From UBA2882 sp964619485 (GTDB lineage: Bacteria > Bacillota > Clostridia > Lachnospirales > Lachnospiraceae): a stretch of 64,000 bases of DNA. The stretch's first letter is position 1; every line of letters starts with the position of its first letter. Both the position numbers and the translations under genes were made by a program. Positions 1-9,763 of this stretch are shown here, one piece after another. The notes beneath the pieces were generated by a model, which did not search any database, was not told the DNA's origin, and worked only from the letters and a program-made list of their open reading frames with translations. The DNA is taken from the NCBI GenBank assembly GCA_964619485.1, contig CAZUCI010000004.1, positions 8,462-72,461 on the forward strand. The letters run 5' to 3'.

Positions 1-771
1 GCAGCAGCTATCGAAGCAGCCGGAGAGAGATTAAAAGAATATAACGAGCATGTGACAATTATCCGCAACAATTATGAAAATGCGGTAAGTGCCTGCAGGG
101 AAATGGGAATTACCGGTGTAGATGGTATTTTACTTGATTTAGGAGTTTCCAGCTATCAGCTTGATACCATTGAGAGAGGTTTTTCTTATAAGTATGATAC
201 AGCACTTGATATGAGGATGGATACAAGACAGCCAATCAGTGCCAGAGAAATCGTCAACGATTATCCACAGGCTCAGCTGGCAAGAATTATCCGTGATTAT
301 GGGGAAGACCAGTTTGCAAATAACATTGCCAAGCATATTGTCAGGGCAAGAGAAGAGAAGCCGATTGAAACAACCTATGAGCTCAACGAAATCATTAAGG
401 CTGCAATTCCTGCCAAAATGAGAGAAAAAGGTGGACATCCATCTAAAAGGACATTTCAGGCAATTCGTATTGAATGTAACAGAGAACTTGATGTATTGAA
501 GAATTCACTGGAGGAGATGATTACTTTTTTAAATCCGGGTGGAAGAATCTGTATTATTACCTTCCATTCGCTGGAAGACCGCATTGTGAAGTCTATATTT
601 AGAAAAGAAGAGAATCCGTGTACCTGCCCACCAAATTTTCCGGTGTGTAGGTGTGGAAAGGTTCCAATGGGAAAAGTCATTACAAGAAAACCAATTCTTC
701 CATCAGAAGAAGAGCTGGAAGAGAACAGTCGCTCCAAGAGCGCAAAGCTTCGCGTTTTTGAGAGAGCATAA
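1..771 (+). CDS. rsmH: 16S rRNA (cytosine(1402)-N4)-methyltransferase, 5' end missing
   Basis: SAM-dependent methyltransferase that modifies C1402 in the decoding centre of 16S rRNA. The reading frame is open from base 1 and the SAM-binding N-terminus lies outside the window. Visible family motifs are DGILLDLGVSSYQLD, RGFSY, the helical insert region, RTFQAIRIECN, GGRICIITFHSLEDR and the C-terminal cysteine-rich CTCPP segment followed by KPILPSEEE and NSRSKSAKLR. This is the usual first or second gene of a dcw cluster, and an ftsL-like gene follows at 823. A GTG at 52 lies inside the conserved frame and is not a real start. A divergent second copy sits at 46131. Identity is secure; only the beginning is missing. 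Confidence 0.95.
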   Translation, partial: AAAIEAAGERLKEYNEHVTIIRNNYENAVSACREMGITGVDGILLDLGVSSYQLDTIERGFSYKYDTALDMRMDTRQPISAREIVNDYPQAQLARIIRDYGEDQFANNIAKHIVRAREEKPIETTYELNEIIKAAIPAKMREKGGHPSKRTFQAIRIECNRELDVLKNSLEEMITFLNPGGRICIITFHSLEDRIVKSIFRKEENPCTCPPNFPVCRCGKVPMGKVITRKPILPSEEELEENSRSKSAKLRVFERA

Positions 772-822
772 TTACAGGAAAAGAAGCTGAAAAGTGAATT
801 TTATGAAAAAAGGGTGAGAGAT

Positions 823-1311
823 ATGGCAACAGGTCAGGGAAGACGAAGAAATAGCAGACGCAGCAGTGCTGTTAAAAGTGGAAGATACTATGTGGATGGT
901 TCCGTAGTACGCTCCTTGGACGTAAGAAGAGAAATTGAGGAAGCACCGCTTACAAGAGTAAGCCATGCAACAAGAAGAAACAGAGAGAAAGCGACGCACA
1001 TGAATGTGGGTTATGTGTTTTCCCTTATTGCAGCAGTATGCTTCACATCTGCAGTTTTAATCGGATATATCAGCATGCAGGCGCAGAATACTTCTCTCAG
1101 TGAGAGCATTGCCGCCAAAGAGAGTCAGCTCAACGCAATGAAAATGTCCAATGATGAAGAGTACAGCCGAATCATCAGCTCTGTTGATTTAGACCATGTC
1201 AAGGATGTGGCAATCAATGAGCTGGGTATGCAGTATGCCAAGGAAGGACAGATTGTCTCTGTTGAAACCAAGGGAGACGATTATGTGAGACAGTATCAGG
1301 ACATGCCTTAA
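823..1311 (+). CDS. ftsL: FtsL-like cell division protein
   Basis: Small bitopic membrane protein expected to join the divisome complex with DivIB/FtsQ and the septal transpeptidase. About 162 residues: a basic cytoplasmic N-terminus (about 60 residues, rich in R and K), one membrane segment at roughly residues 62-82, then a short heptad-like stretch (SLSESIAAKESQLNAMK) and a C-terminal part with DLDHVKDVAINELGM, which resembles the end of FtsL/DivIC proteins. The ATG at 823 is preferred because AGGGTGAG lies just upstream; a GTG at 814 is in the same frame. Position between rsmH and a class B PBP is the main support, since FtsL sequences are poorly conserved. Confidence 0.75.
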   Translation: MATGQGRRRNSRRSSAVKSGRYYVDGSVVRSLDVRREIEEAPLTRVSHATRRNREKATHMNVGYVFSLIAAVCFTSAVLIGYISMQAQNTSLSESIAAKESQLNAMKMSNDEEYSRIISSVDLDHVKDVAINELGMQYAKEGQIVSVETKGDDYVRQYQDMP

Positions 1312-1392
1312 TAAAAAAATGTTGTTTTTTAAAAAGTCTTAAGACGGATTTTTGATGCAAAAAATGAAGTGAAGGATATGAAGGTAATAAAT

Positions 1393-3633
1393 ATGCCAGG
1401 TAGAAATACACGCAGAAGTAATAATATTCGGAGTATCAATGCCCGGAATAATCCGGAGCGGCGTTCCGTGGAACGCATAGACAGACGGGAAAATACGGGA
1501 GAGGAAAATGTAAAGAAGTTCCTCCCCTCCATGAAAAAGAAGCTGGTAATACTTTTAGCATTTGTATTACTGGCTTTCATTGGTTTGAGTATTCGTTTGA
1601 TCTTAATCAATCGGAATAACGGAGAAACCTATAAAAAACAGATCTTATCCCAGCAGAATTACAATAGTACAGTACTTCCGTTCAAGCGCGGAGATATTCT
1701 GGATGCACAGGGAAGCCAGCTGGCATATTGCGAGAAGGTTTACAACCTGGTATTGGATGCCAAGCTGATACTTCAAAAAAAGGGGGCGGAGAGCGCAACA
1801 TTAAAAGCACTTGATACCTGCTTTGATCTGGATATTGACACCATTAAAAACTATCTGGATAATCATCCATCTGACCAGTATTATGTTGTGGCAAAGCAGC
1901 TGACCTATGAGCAGATTGAGCCATTTCAGACAATGATGGCCGATGTAAAGGAAAACCCTCTGATTACCGGTGTCTGGTTTGAAGAGGAATATAAGCGTAT
2001 CTATCCATATGGCAGTCTGGCATGTGACGCCATCGGTTTTACAGTCGATGGAAATACAGGAACCTTTGGACTGGAGGAGTATTATAATGATACACTGAAT
2101 GGAACAAATGGAAGAGAATACGGGTATTTGACGGAAGGCTCAATGCTTGAGAGAAGTACCAAATCTGCCACAGATGGAAAAACCATTGTATCGACGATTG
2201 ATGCTAACATTCAGAGCATTGTGGAAAAATATATTTTGCAGTGGAATCAGGAGCATGAGGGGACCAATGCCTTCCGTGCCGGAGAAAAGGGAAGTCATAA
2301 TACCGGGGTAATTGTCATGAATCCAAAGAATGGTGATGTTCTGGCCATGGCAAGCTATCCGACCTTTGATTTGAACAATCCCAGATCTCTCAGCGAAAAT
2401 GGACTGTATACACCAGAGCAGATTGCGGCCATGGATGATGATACCTACTATGATGCGTTGAATGAGCTTTGGAGAAATTTCTGTATTTCAGATACCTATG
2501 AGCCGGGTTCTACAGCGAAGTCCATGACCATTTCCGCAGCGCTGGACAGTGGGGTGATTACAGGAGATGAATCCTATTACTGCGGTGGTGTCCTTGAGGT
2601 CGGAGGACATCAGATTCACTGTCATAAACGTGTGGGACATGGAATGCTGACGGTTTCCGGAGCATTGGAGCAATCCTGCAACGTTGCCCTGATGCAGATA
2701 GGTTCTGCCATGGGTAATGCCACGTTAATGAAGTATCTGGCAGGCTTTAATATAGGCTTGAAAACCAATATTGATCTGGCAGGTGAAGCCAGAACCAATA
2801 CACTGGTTTATGACCCGGATAACATGGCGACGTCTGATCTGGCAATTTCCACCTTTGGACAGGGCTATAACGTGACCATGATTCAGCTTTGCAGTGCATT
2901 CTGCTCGATTGTCAATGGCGGCTATTATTATCAGCCCCACATGGTAAGTGAGATCAGAAATGCAGATGGTGCAACGGTAGAAAAAATTGAGCCGAGAATC
3001 CTGAAACAGACAATTTCTGAGACAACCTCAGACAGAATGAGAGAATATTTGGGAAATGTCTGCTCTATTGGAACCGGAACTGCAGCGGTGCCGGCGGGCT
3101 ACCGTATTGGTGGAAAGACAGGAACCTCTGAGAAATATCCCCGTGGAACCGAGAATTATGTGGTATCCTTTGTAGGCTTTGCACCTCAGGACGATCCACA
3201 GGTGGTTGTATACGTGGTCATTGATTCCCCAAATGTGGACAGTCAGCCGCATTCTTCCTTTGCACAGGATATTGCCAAAAACATTTTTACAGAGGTACTG
3301 CCTTATATGCAGGTGTTCCGTACTGAGGAAATCACGCCTGAGGATGAGGAGCATCTGAAGGAATTGGGCATTTTAAACGGAGGAAATATTCTGGACCAGC
3401 TGACGGGAGACGACACAGAGAAAGAGGATCAGTCAGAGGATGAGGAGCCAAAAACACCGGAGGTTACCATGGATCCTGCTACAGGATATGCAATTGATCC
3501 AACGACAGGCGAGCTTTTGAATCCGTCCACCTACGAGCCTGTGGATGATACCTCATCAGATCTTGGTGGTATCGGGGCTCTTGTGGATGATAACGCAAAT
3601 GGTATTGAAGAGGGGAACGAAGGCGGAGAATAA
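1393..3633 (+). CDS. Class B penicillin-binding protein, FtsI/PBP2B type
   Basis: Septal peptidoglycan D,D-transpeptidase. A basic N-terminus precedes one membrane anchor (about residues 48-70), a dimerisation domain, and a transpeptidase domain with the three active-site motifs: STAK (Ser about 373), SCN (about 428) and KTG (about 575, in GGKTGTSEKYPRG). The last about 110 residues are acidic and low in complexity with no PASTA domain, longer than usual. The start is uncertain: ATG 1393 has GAAGG at a proper distance, while ATG 1378 and GTG 1369 are in frame with poorer upstream signals. It lies between ftsL and a second class B PBP, so one of the two probably serves vegetative division and the other sporulation. 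Confidence 0.92.
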   Translation: MPGRNTRRSNNIRSINARNNPERRSVERIDRRENTGEENVKKFLPSMKKKLVILLAFVLLAFIGLSIRLILINRNNGETYKKQILSQQNYNSTVLPFKRGDILDAQGSQLAYCEKVYNLVLDAKLILQKKGAESATLKALDTCFDLDIDTIKNYLDNHPSDQYYVVAKQLTYEQIEPFQTMMADVKENPLITGVWFEEEYKRIYPYGSLACDAIGFTVDGNTGTFGLEEYYNDTLNGTNGREYGYLTEGSMLERSTKSATDGKTIVSTIDANIQSIVEKYILQWNQEHEGTNAFRAGEKGSHNTGVIVMNPKNGDVLAMASYPTFDLNNPRSLSENGLYTPEQIAAMDDDTYYDALNELWRNFCISDTYEPGSTAKSMTISAALDSGVITGDESYYCGGVLEVGGHQIHCHKRVGHGMLTVSGALEQSCNVALMQIGSAMGNATLMKYLAGFNIGLKTNIDLAGEARTNTLVYDPDNMATSDLAISTFGQGYNVTMIQLCSAFCSIVNGGYYYQPHMVSEIRNADGATVEKIEPRILKQTISETTSDRMREYLGNVCSIGTGTAAVPAGYRIGGKTGTSEKYPRGTENYVVSFVGFAPQDDPQVVVYVVIDSPNVDSQPHSSFAQDIAKNIFTEVLPYMQVFRTEEITPEDEEHLKELGILNGGNILDQLTGDDTEKEDQSEDEEPKTPEVTMDPATGYAIDPTTGELLNPSTYEPVDDTSSDLGGIGALVDDNANGIEEGNEGGE

Positions 3634-3690
3634 GGCATATCTTACGGAAAACCTAATAAATTAGTAATAAGAAAATTTTGAGGGTTTCCA

Positions 3691-5436
3691 TTGCGAGGAT
3701 ATCTGACTTATCATAAAAAGAAAATTGTTGTATTCTTCTTTCTGTCACTTGTTTCCATTATGGTGTTGTTTTCAAGAATTGTTTATCTGATGGTGAACTG
3801 TTCGGAATACTATATGGAAGAGGCACAGAAGCTTCACGAGAGAGAGCGTGAAATCAAGGCCGCAAGAGGGAAAATTCTGGACCGCAACGGTGTTATTCTG
3901 GCGGACAACAGGACGGTGTGTACCATCTCTGTCATTCATTCGCAGATTGCAGATGCTGAAAATGTCATCAACGTTTTGAGCAGTGTTCTGGAGCTGAAGG
4001 AGGAGGACGTGAGAAAGCGGGTGGAAAAGAATACATCCATTGAAAGAATAAAGAGTAATGTAGCAAAAGAAACAAGAGATAAGATCAGAAAAATGAACAT
4101 GGCAGGGGTAAAAGTGGACGAGGATTATAAACGCTTTTATCCCTGTTCTTCACTGGCAAGCAAGATATTGGGCTTTACCGGCGGGGATAACCAGGGAATT
4201 ATTGGACTTGAAGTCGAATATGAAAATTATCTTAAGGGAAAGAATGGAACTATTTTGACCATTACGGACGCAAAGGGTGTGGAAATTGATGCCGCAGGAG
4301 AGGGAAGAATTGAACCGGTGGTAGGAAACGACCTGACGCTGTGCATCGATATGAATATTCAGACCTACGCCACCCAGCTTGCATACCAGGCCATGGAGGC
4401 AAAGGAGGCAGAAAATGTATCCTTTATTGTTATGAATCCGCAAAACGGAGAAATACTGGCTATGGTCAATGTCCCGGAGTATGATTTGAATGATCCTTTT
4501 AACATTGAGGCAGTATATGGAGAAAGAACCGGAGAAATTCTGGCACAGGTATCGGGAAACAGCACGGAAGCGGCAAACAGAATGTGGAGAAATGGCTGCA
4601 TCAATGATACCTATGAGCCGGGGTCCACATTTAAGGTGATTACAGCGGCGGCAGGGCTGGAATCAGGCGTTGTTACACTGGAGGACCAGTTTTCCTGCCC
4701 CGGGTTCTGTATTGTGGAGGACAGAAAGATTCGATGCCATAAAACCCAGGGACATGGCGCGGAGGATTTTCTGACGGCGACTATGAATTCCTGTAACCCG
4801 GTGTTTGTAAACGTAGGATTAAGAGTTGGTATTGACCGGTATTATTCCTATTTTGAGCAGTTTGGCCTGAAGGATAAAACTGGCATAGATTTACCGGGTG
4901 AGGCAGGGACTATCATGCACAAAAAGGAGGATATGGGCCTGGTGGAGCTGGCTACGGTTTCCTTTGGCCAGTCCTTTCAGATTACGCCCATTCAGCTGAT
5001 TACAACAATCAGCTCACTGGTTAACGGTGGAACAAGGGTGACGCCCCATCTGGCAAAAAGCGTGACGGATACGGAAACCGGAGCAGGCTCCGATTTAACA
5101 TTTGCTTCCCGGGAGCACATTATTTCGGAAGAAACCTCCGAAACACTCAGGTTTATGCTGGAAAAGGTTGTCTCAGAGGGCGGAGGAAAGAAGGCTTATA
5201 TAGAAGGCTATTCCATCGGTGGAAAAACAGCTACAAGTCAGACACTTCCGCGAGGAAGTGGAAGATACATTGCTTCCTTTATTGGATTTGAACCGGCGGG
5301 AGAACCGAAGGTGATTGCGCTGTGTATCATTACCAATCCCCAGGGTGTATACTATGGAGGACAGATTGCGGCACCTGTAGTGAAGAAACTATATGAAAAT
5401 ATTCTTCCCTATTTGGATAGAATCCGTTATAATTAA
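3691..5436 (+). CDS. Second class B penicillin-binding protein, SpoVD-like
   Basis: A 581-residue transpeptidase with a short cytoplasmic N-terminus, one membrane anchor (about residues 11-31), a PBP dimer domain (conserved RGKILDRNG) and a penicillin-binding domain. Active-site motifs are STFK (Ser 312) and SCN (Ser 367); the third motif reads KTA (Lys 512, in GGKTATSQTLPRG) where KTG is canonical. Start is TTG 3691, preceded by GAGGG. It follows the first PBP by 57 bases and has no acidic tail. Dcw-located tandem class B PBPs in spore formers often pair a vegetative FtsI with SpoVD, which makes cortex peptidoglycan in the forespore; that assignment is inferred from context. Confidence 0.88.
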   Translation: MRGYLTYHKKKIVVFFFLSLVSIMVLFSRIVYLMVNCSEYYMEEAQKLHEREREIKAARGKILDRNGVILADNRTVCTISVIHSQIADAENVINVLSSVLELKEEDVRKRVEKNTSIERIKSNVAKETRDKIRKMNMAGVKVDEDYKRFYPCSSLASKILGFTGGDNQGIIGLEVEYENYLKGKNGTILTITDAKGVEIDAAGEGRIEPVVGNDLTLCIDMNIQTYATQLAYQAMEAKEAENVSFIVMNPQNGEILAMVNVPEYDLNDPFNIEAVYGERTGEILAQVSGNSTEAANRMWRNGCINDTYEPGSTFKVITAAAGLESGVVTLEDQFSCPGFCIVEDRKIRCHKTQGHGAEDFLTATMNSCNPVFVNVGLRVGIDRYYSYFEQFGLKDKTGIDLPGEAGTIMHKKEDMGLVELATVSFGQSFQITPIQLITTISSLVNGGTRVTPHLAKSVTDTETGAGSDLTFASREHIISEETSETLRFMLEKVVSEGGGKKAYIEGYSIGGKTATSQTLPRGSGRYIASFIGFEPAGEPKVIALCIITNPQGVYYGGQIAAPVVKKLYENILPYLDRIRYN

Positions 5437-5465
5437 CGGTGGATAAAGAAAGGACAGAGCTTGCT

Positions 5466-6422
5466 ATGTATCAGGAAATTATTATACCGACACTTATTTC
5501 GTTTGCAATCAGCGTGATTTTGGGACCTTTTATGATTCCGTTTCTTCACAAACTGAAGGTTGGTCAGACCGTTCGGGATGAGGGACCAAAGAGTCATTTG
5601 AAAAAGACAGGGACACCTACCATGGGTGGAATCCTTATTTTGACAGCACTGACAATTACTTCGCTTTTTTATATGAAGGATTATCCAAGGATTATGCCTA
5701 TTCTGTTTCTGACGCTGGGCTTTGGACTGATCGGCTTTCTGGATGACTATATTAAGGTCGTATTAAAAAGATCACTGGGTCTTCGCGCATGGCAGAAAAT
5801 GGGCCTGCAGATTGTTGTAACAGCCATTTTTGCCTTTTATCTATATCACTATACCGATATTGGTCTTGCCTGGAAAATTCCTTTCTGGAGCGGACATTAT
5901 ATTGATTTTGGCTTTTGGAATATTCCGCTGATGTTTCTGGTGGTAATTGGAACAGTCAATGGAACGAATTTTACAGACGGACTGGATGGACTGGCAACCA
6001 GTGTGACAATTCTTGTGGCGACATTTTTTACAGTATGTGCCATTGGAACAGGTGCAGAGATTACACCGATTACCTGTGCAGCAGTGGGGGCACTGCTTGG
6101 CTTTCTGCTGTTTAACGGCTATCCTGCCAGTGTGTTTATGGGAGACACCGGTTCGCTGGCATTGGGAGGCTTTGTGGCGGCCTGTGCCTATACCATGCAG
6201 CTTCAGTTTTTTATTGTGATTGTTGGATTTATTTATCTTGCGGAGGTTGTGAGCGTAATCCTGCAGGTTTCTTATTTTAAGCTGACCGGTGGAAAGAGAA
6301 TCTTCAAAATGGCTCCGATCCATCATCATTTTGAACTTTGTGGATGGAAGGAGACAAAAGTCGTTCTGGTATTTTCCATTGTGACAGCGATTCTTTGTCT
6401 GGTAGGACTTTTGGCATTATAA
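5466..6422 (+). CDS. mraY: Phospho-N-acetylmuramoyl-pentapeptide transferase
   Basis: Integral membrane enzyme that transfers phospho-MurNAc-pentapeptide to undecaprenyl phosphate, giving lipid I. Family signatures are intact: RDEGPKSHLKKTGTPTMGG near the N-terminus, GFLDDYIKV with the metal-binding aspartates, NFTDGLDGLA, MGDTGSLALGG and the C-terminal PIHHHFEL. About ten membrane segments are evident. ATG 5466 gives a protein of 318 residues that begins like other MraY proteins and has AAAGGA upstream; an in-frame GTG at 5439 has no ribosome site. murD, murE, murF and murG are not next to it, so the lipid II branch is split between loci. Confidence 0.96.
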   Translation: MYQEIIIPTLISFAISVILGPFMIPFLHKLKVGQTVRDEGPKSHLKKTGTPTMGGILILTALTITSLFYMKDYPRIMPILFLTLGFGLIGFLDDYIKVVLKRSLGLRAWQKMGLQIVVTAIFAFYLYHYTDIGLAWKIPFWSGHYIDFGFWNIPLMFLVVIGTVNGTNFTDGLDGLATSVTILVATFFTVCAIGTGAEITPITCAAVGALLGFLLFNGYPASVFMGDTGSLALGGFVAACAYTMQLQFFIVIVGFIYLAEVVSVILQVSYFKLTGGKRIFKMAPIHHHFELCGWKETKVVLVFSIVTAILCLVGLLAL

Positions 6423-6442
6423 ATGCCAGGGTGAGGGGGTAA

Positions 6443-7600
6443 ATGATGTCTTCTAGAAGAAAAAGACAACGGAACGGTCAGAATTTCTTTGATTATACGC
6501 TTCTTTTTGTAGTAGTCTTTATTATCATTTTTGGATTGGTTATGATTTATTCCACCAGCTCCTATGAGGCGGAAATGACTTTTGGAAATTCTGTTTATTA
6601 TTTAAAAAAGCAGCTGCTGGCAATTGGACTTGGTGTGATTGTTATGGCGGCTACAACACTGATTGATTATCATCGCTGGGAAAAGTATGCTCTTTTGGGA
6701 GCAATTGTATCCTTTGTACTGATTATACTGGTTAAATCTCCACTGGGTATTTCTGCCAATGGTGCTACCAGATGGATTCGTCTTGGTCCAATGTCCCTTC
6801 AGCCGGCTGAGGTTGTTAAAATTGAAGTGATTCTTTTGACAGCTGTTCTGATTCAGAAAATCAACCGTAAACAGATTGGAAGCATAAAGGGTATGCTGAT
6901 TATTCTGGCAGTTCCCGGTATTTATGCGCTGATGCTGTGGCAGATTACAAATAACCTGAGCTCTGCGATTATCGTTGGTGGTATTGCAGCGGTAATGCTT
7001 TTTATTGCAGATAAGGATTATAAAAAATACATTATAATTGTGCTGGTGGTAGCAGCCCTGGCCGCAGTTGTGATTATGATTGCCACAAGAGGCGGGGAAG
7101 GCGGCGAGTTCCGTCTTCAGCGTATCAGAGCGTGGCTTGACCCGGAGGCCTATTCCTCCGGAACCGGTTTTCAGACACTTCAGGCACTCTATGCCATCGG
7201 CTCCGGTGGGATTTTTGGAAAGGGCCTTGGAAACAGCATGCAGAAGCTGGGATTTCTGCCTGAGGCACAGAATGATATGATTTTTTCCATCATTTGTGAG
7301 GAGCTTGGGCTTTTTGGGGCCTTTGCTATTATTTTGTTGTTTATTCTGCTGATTTGGAGATGTATGGTCATTGCCAACAATGCCCAGGACCTATTTGGTG
7401 CCATGCTTGTCTCCGGAGTTATGGCGCATCTGGCGATTCAGGTTATTCTGAATATTGCCGTTGTGACAAACTCTATGCCTAATACGGGTATATCCCTTCC
7501 CTTTATCAGCTACGGAGGTTCCTCTATTATGTTCCTGATGGCAGAGATGGGGCTGGTCTTAAATGTTTCGCGGCAGATTCGATTGAGAGATGTGGGGTAA
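6443..7600 (+). CDS. ftsW: FtsW/RodA/SpoVE-type peptidoglycan glycosyltransferase
   Basis: SEDS-family membrane protein that polymerises lipid II with a cognate class B PBP. The 385 residues form about ten membrane helices. Visible conserved blocks are GATRWIRLGPMSLQPAEVVK, FLPEAQNDMIFSIICEELG, and NTGISLPFISYGGSS near the C-terminus. The start ATG 6443 follows GAGGGGG at normal spacing and comes 20 bases after mraY. Sequence alone does not separate vegetative FtsW from sporulation SpoVE. With two class B PBPs just upstream, this single SEDS protein could serve either one. Confidence 0.93.
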   Translation: MMSSRRKRQRNGQNFFDYTLLFVVVFIIIFGLVMIYSTSSYEAEMTFGNSVYYLKKQLLAIGLGVIVMAATTLIDYHRWEKYALLGAIVSFVLIILVKSPLGISANGATRWIRLGPMSLQPAEVVKIEVILLTAVLIQKINRKQIGSIKGMLIILAVPGIYALMLWQITNNLSSAIIVGGIAAVMLFIADKDYKKYIIIVLVVAALAAVVIMIATRGGEGGEFRLQRIRAWLDPEAYSSGTGFQTLQALYAIGSGGIFGKGLGNSMQKLGFLPEAQNDMIFSIICEELGLFGAFAIILLFILLIWRCMVIANNAQDLFGAMLVSGVMAHLAIQVILNIAVVTNSMPNTGISLPFISYGGSSIMFLMAEMGLVLNVSRQIRLRDVG

Positions 7601-7680
7601 GGGTTCACAAAAAGTTAAGGCACGATTGAAGAGAGCGCGCATATATTAGAATAGATGATATTCACGAATGGATGGTGAAT

Positions 7681-8955
7681 ATGGATGCAATTCATATATG
7701 CGGAGGAAATACCCTGTGCGGGGAAGTAGATGTGCAGGGATCAAAGAACGGAGCACTTCCGGTTCTGGCTGCGACACTTTTAGTGAAGGGCAGAACTGTT
7801 ATTGAGAATTGTCCCAGAATTTCCGACATTGATCATATGCTGAAGCTTCTCGCCCATGTGGGGTGTAAGGTGACGCAGCAAAATGGACGAATTTGTATTG
7901 ACGCAGGCGATATCAGTGAAACTGTTTTTCCGGGAGAGCATGCACAGGTCATGCGCTCTTCGCTGATGCTTCTGGGAGCAATGCTTGGCAGAGCGGGAGA
8001 AATCACCATTGAATATCCCGGTGGCTGTGTCATTGGGAAACGTCCCATTGATCTTCATAAAAAAGCACTGGAACAGATGGGTGTTGTTTTCAGTGATGAG
8101 CAGGATAAGATAAGGGCCAGCGCTGTCAGGCTGGTCGGAGAAACCATACGCCTTTCCTTTCCCAGTGTTGGGGCAACAGAGAATGTGATTCTTGCTGCTG
8201 TGCTTGCAGAGGGAACTACCGTCCTTTACGGATGTGCAAGAGAACCGGAGATTGTGGAGCTTTGCAGCTTTTTAAATCACGCCGGTGCAAAAATCTTTGG
8301 TATGGGAACAGAACGGATTATTATTCAGGGCGTAGAGCGGCTGGAGGAGACAGGATACAGCATTATGCCGGACCGCATTGTGGCGGGAACTTACCTTCTG
8401 GCCGGAATCATGACTGGTGGCATGGTAGCATTGAATCACGCACCGGTCTCACAGATGCAGGGGTTTCTGCAGGTGCTTGAGAAAATGGGAGCTGACATTG
8501 CTTCCTCGAAGGATTGGATCTGCGTTGGAAGTGAACATTCCTACAGGTCTGTTCCGAATCTGAAAACAGGAGTGTATCCGGGGTTTCCGACAGATCTGCA
8601 GTCTGCCTTTATGGCAGCACTTTGTCTGGCAGAGGGCTGCAGCCTGATTGAAGAGACGATTTTTGAAAATCGGTTTCGGATTGTTTCGCAGCTGACGCAC
8701 ATGGGGGCAGATATTCATGTCATGGGACACCGGGCAATGGTCTGTGGTGTCAGGCAGCTTCATGGAGAGGTGGTAACCGCAGAGGAGCTGCGTGGAGGCG
8801 CTGCACTGGTGCTGGCGGGATTGGCAGCCGGCAAAGAGACGATGGTGCTTGGATGTGAATACATCGAAAGAGGCTATGAGGACATTTGCAGGGATCTGCG
8901 TGCACTGGGAGGAAATGTTCAAAAGGTTCCCTTTGAAAAAGGAAAGCAGAACTGA
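7681..8955 (+). CDS. murA: UDP-N-acetylglucosamine 1-carboxyvinyltransferase
   Basis: First committed step of peptidoglycan synthesis: transfers enolpyruvate from PEP to UDP-GlcNAc in the cytoplasm. The protein starts MDAIHICGGN and has the GSKNGALPVLAATLL block, the active-site loop PGGCVIGKRPIDLHKKALEQMG with the catalytic cysteine (about residue 116 from this start), and PGFPTDLQS near the C-terminal domain. The cysteine form is fosfomycin-sensitive as a family property. ATG 7681 aligns with known MurA N-termini; ATG 7672 and GTG 7675 are in-frame alternatives. Its place between ftsW and divIB is typical of clostridial dcw clusters. Confidence 0.95.
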   Translation: MDAIHICGGNTLCGEVDVQGSKNGALPVLAATLLVKGRTVIENCPRISDIDHMLKLLAHVGCKVTQQNGRICIDAGDISETVFPGEHAQVMRSSLMLLGAMLGRAGEITIEYPGGCVIGKRPIDLHKKALEQMGVVFSDEQDKIRASAVRLVGETIRLSFPSVGATENVILAAVLAEGTTVLYGCAREPEIVELCSFLNHAGAKIFGMGTERIIIQGVERLEETGYSIMPDRIVAGTYLLAGIMTGGMVALNHAPVSQMQGFLQVLEKMGADIASSKDWICVGSEHSYRSVPNLKTGVYPGFPTDLQSAFMAALCLAEGCSLIEETIFENRFRIVSQLTHMGADIHVMGHRAMVCGVRQLHGEVVTAEELRGGAALVLAGLAAGKETMVLGCEYIERGYEDICRDLRALGGNVQKVPFEKGKQN

Positions 8956-8964
8956 GGATGATAT

Positions 8965-9702
8965 ATGAAACATGAGTATGAGAGGTTTACCGGAAAACAG
9001 AAAATTTTGATCGCTGTGGCAGCCGTATTAGTTGTCCTGCTGGCTGCCATATCGTTTGTTCTTATTCACTACCGGGTTACAAAGGTCAAGGTTACGGGAA
9101 ATAAGCATTACTCGGAGCAGGAAATCAAGGATATGATTCTGGAGGGAGGAGTAAAGGATAATTCGTTGCTTCTCTCTGCAAAATACAGAAATAAATCCAT
9201 TAAAAACATTCCCTTTGTGGAATCCATGGATGTTGAAGTCACAGGTGCGGACAGCATTGAAATCCATGTGTATGAAAAGAGCCTTGCGGGCTGTGTTTCC
9301 TACCTTGGCAGCTACATGTATTTTGACAGGGAGGGAATTGTTGTAGAGAGCTCCCCACAGGGCACCGAGGGTGTGCCTGAAATCACAGGCCTTGCCTTTG
9401 ATCATGTGACGTTGTATGAAAAGCTTCCGGTGAAGGATTCCGGAGTTTTTAAGGAAATACTGAATCTGACTCAGCTTTTGACAAAGTATGATATTATGGC
9501 ACAGAAGATTTATTTTGACGCATCGATGAAGGTCACATTATATTTTGGACAGGCCCGTATAAAGATTGGCGGGGGAAAGAATATAGATGAAAAAATCATG
9601 CAGCTTTCTACCATTGTGCCAAAGCTGGAAGGGAAAAGTGGTGTTTTGGATATGACAGAATTCGGCGAGAACACAAACACACTCACTTTTGAACCGGATT
9701 AA
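8965..9702 (+). CDS. ftsQ: Cell division protein FtsQ/DivIB
   Basis: Bitopic divisome protein that bridges FtsL/DivIC and the septal synthase. The 245 residues contain a short cytoplasmic tail, one membrane helix (about residues 14-34), then a POTRA domain that begins VTKVKVTGNKHYSEQEIKDM, a classic FtsQ POTRA start, and a beta domain. Start ATG 8965 follows GAGGATG and lies 9 bases after murA, indicating translational coupling. Length and position directly upstream of ftsZ match DivIB/FtsQ of Gram-positive bacteria. Confidence 0.9.
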   Translation: MKHEYERFTGKQKILIAVAAVLVVLLAAISFVLIHYRVTKVKVTGNKHYSEQEIKDMILEGGVKDNSLLLSAKYRNKSIKNIPFVESMDVEVTGADSIEIHVYEKSLAGCVSYLGSYMYFDREGIVVESSPQGTEGVPEITGLAFDHVTLYEKLPVKDSGVFKEILNLTQLLTKYDIMAQKIYFDASMKVTLYFGQARIKIGGGKNIDEKIMQLSTIVPKLEGKSGVLDMTEFGENTNTLTFEPD

Positions 9703-9763
9703 GTCAGTTTGAAACTTTAATTGAGAAAACTGTAAGAAAACTGTAAGAAAATAAAAAAATAGG

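Noticed and set aside
8449..8973. Minus-strand frame of 174 codons opposite murA
   Set aside because: Antisense shadow of a well-supported gene with no family resemblance or ribosome site.
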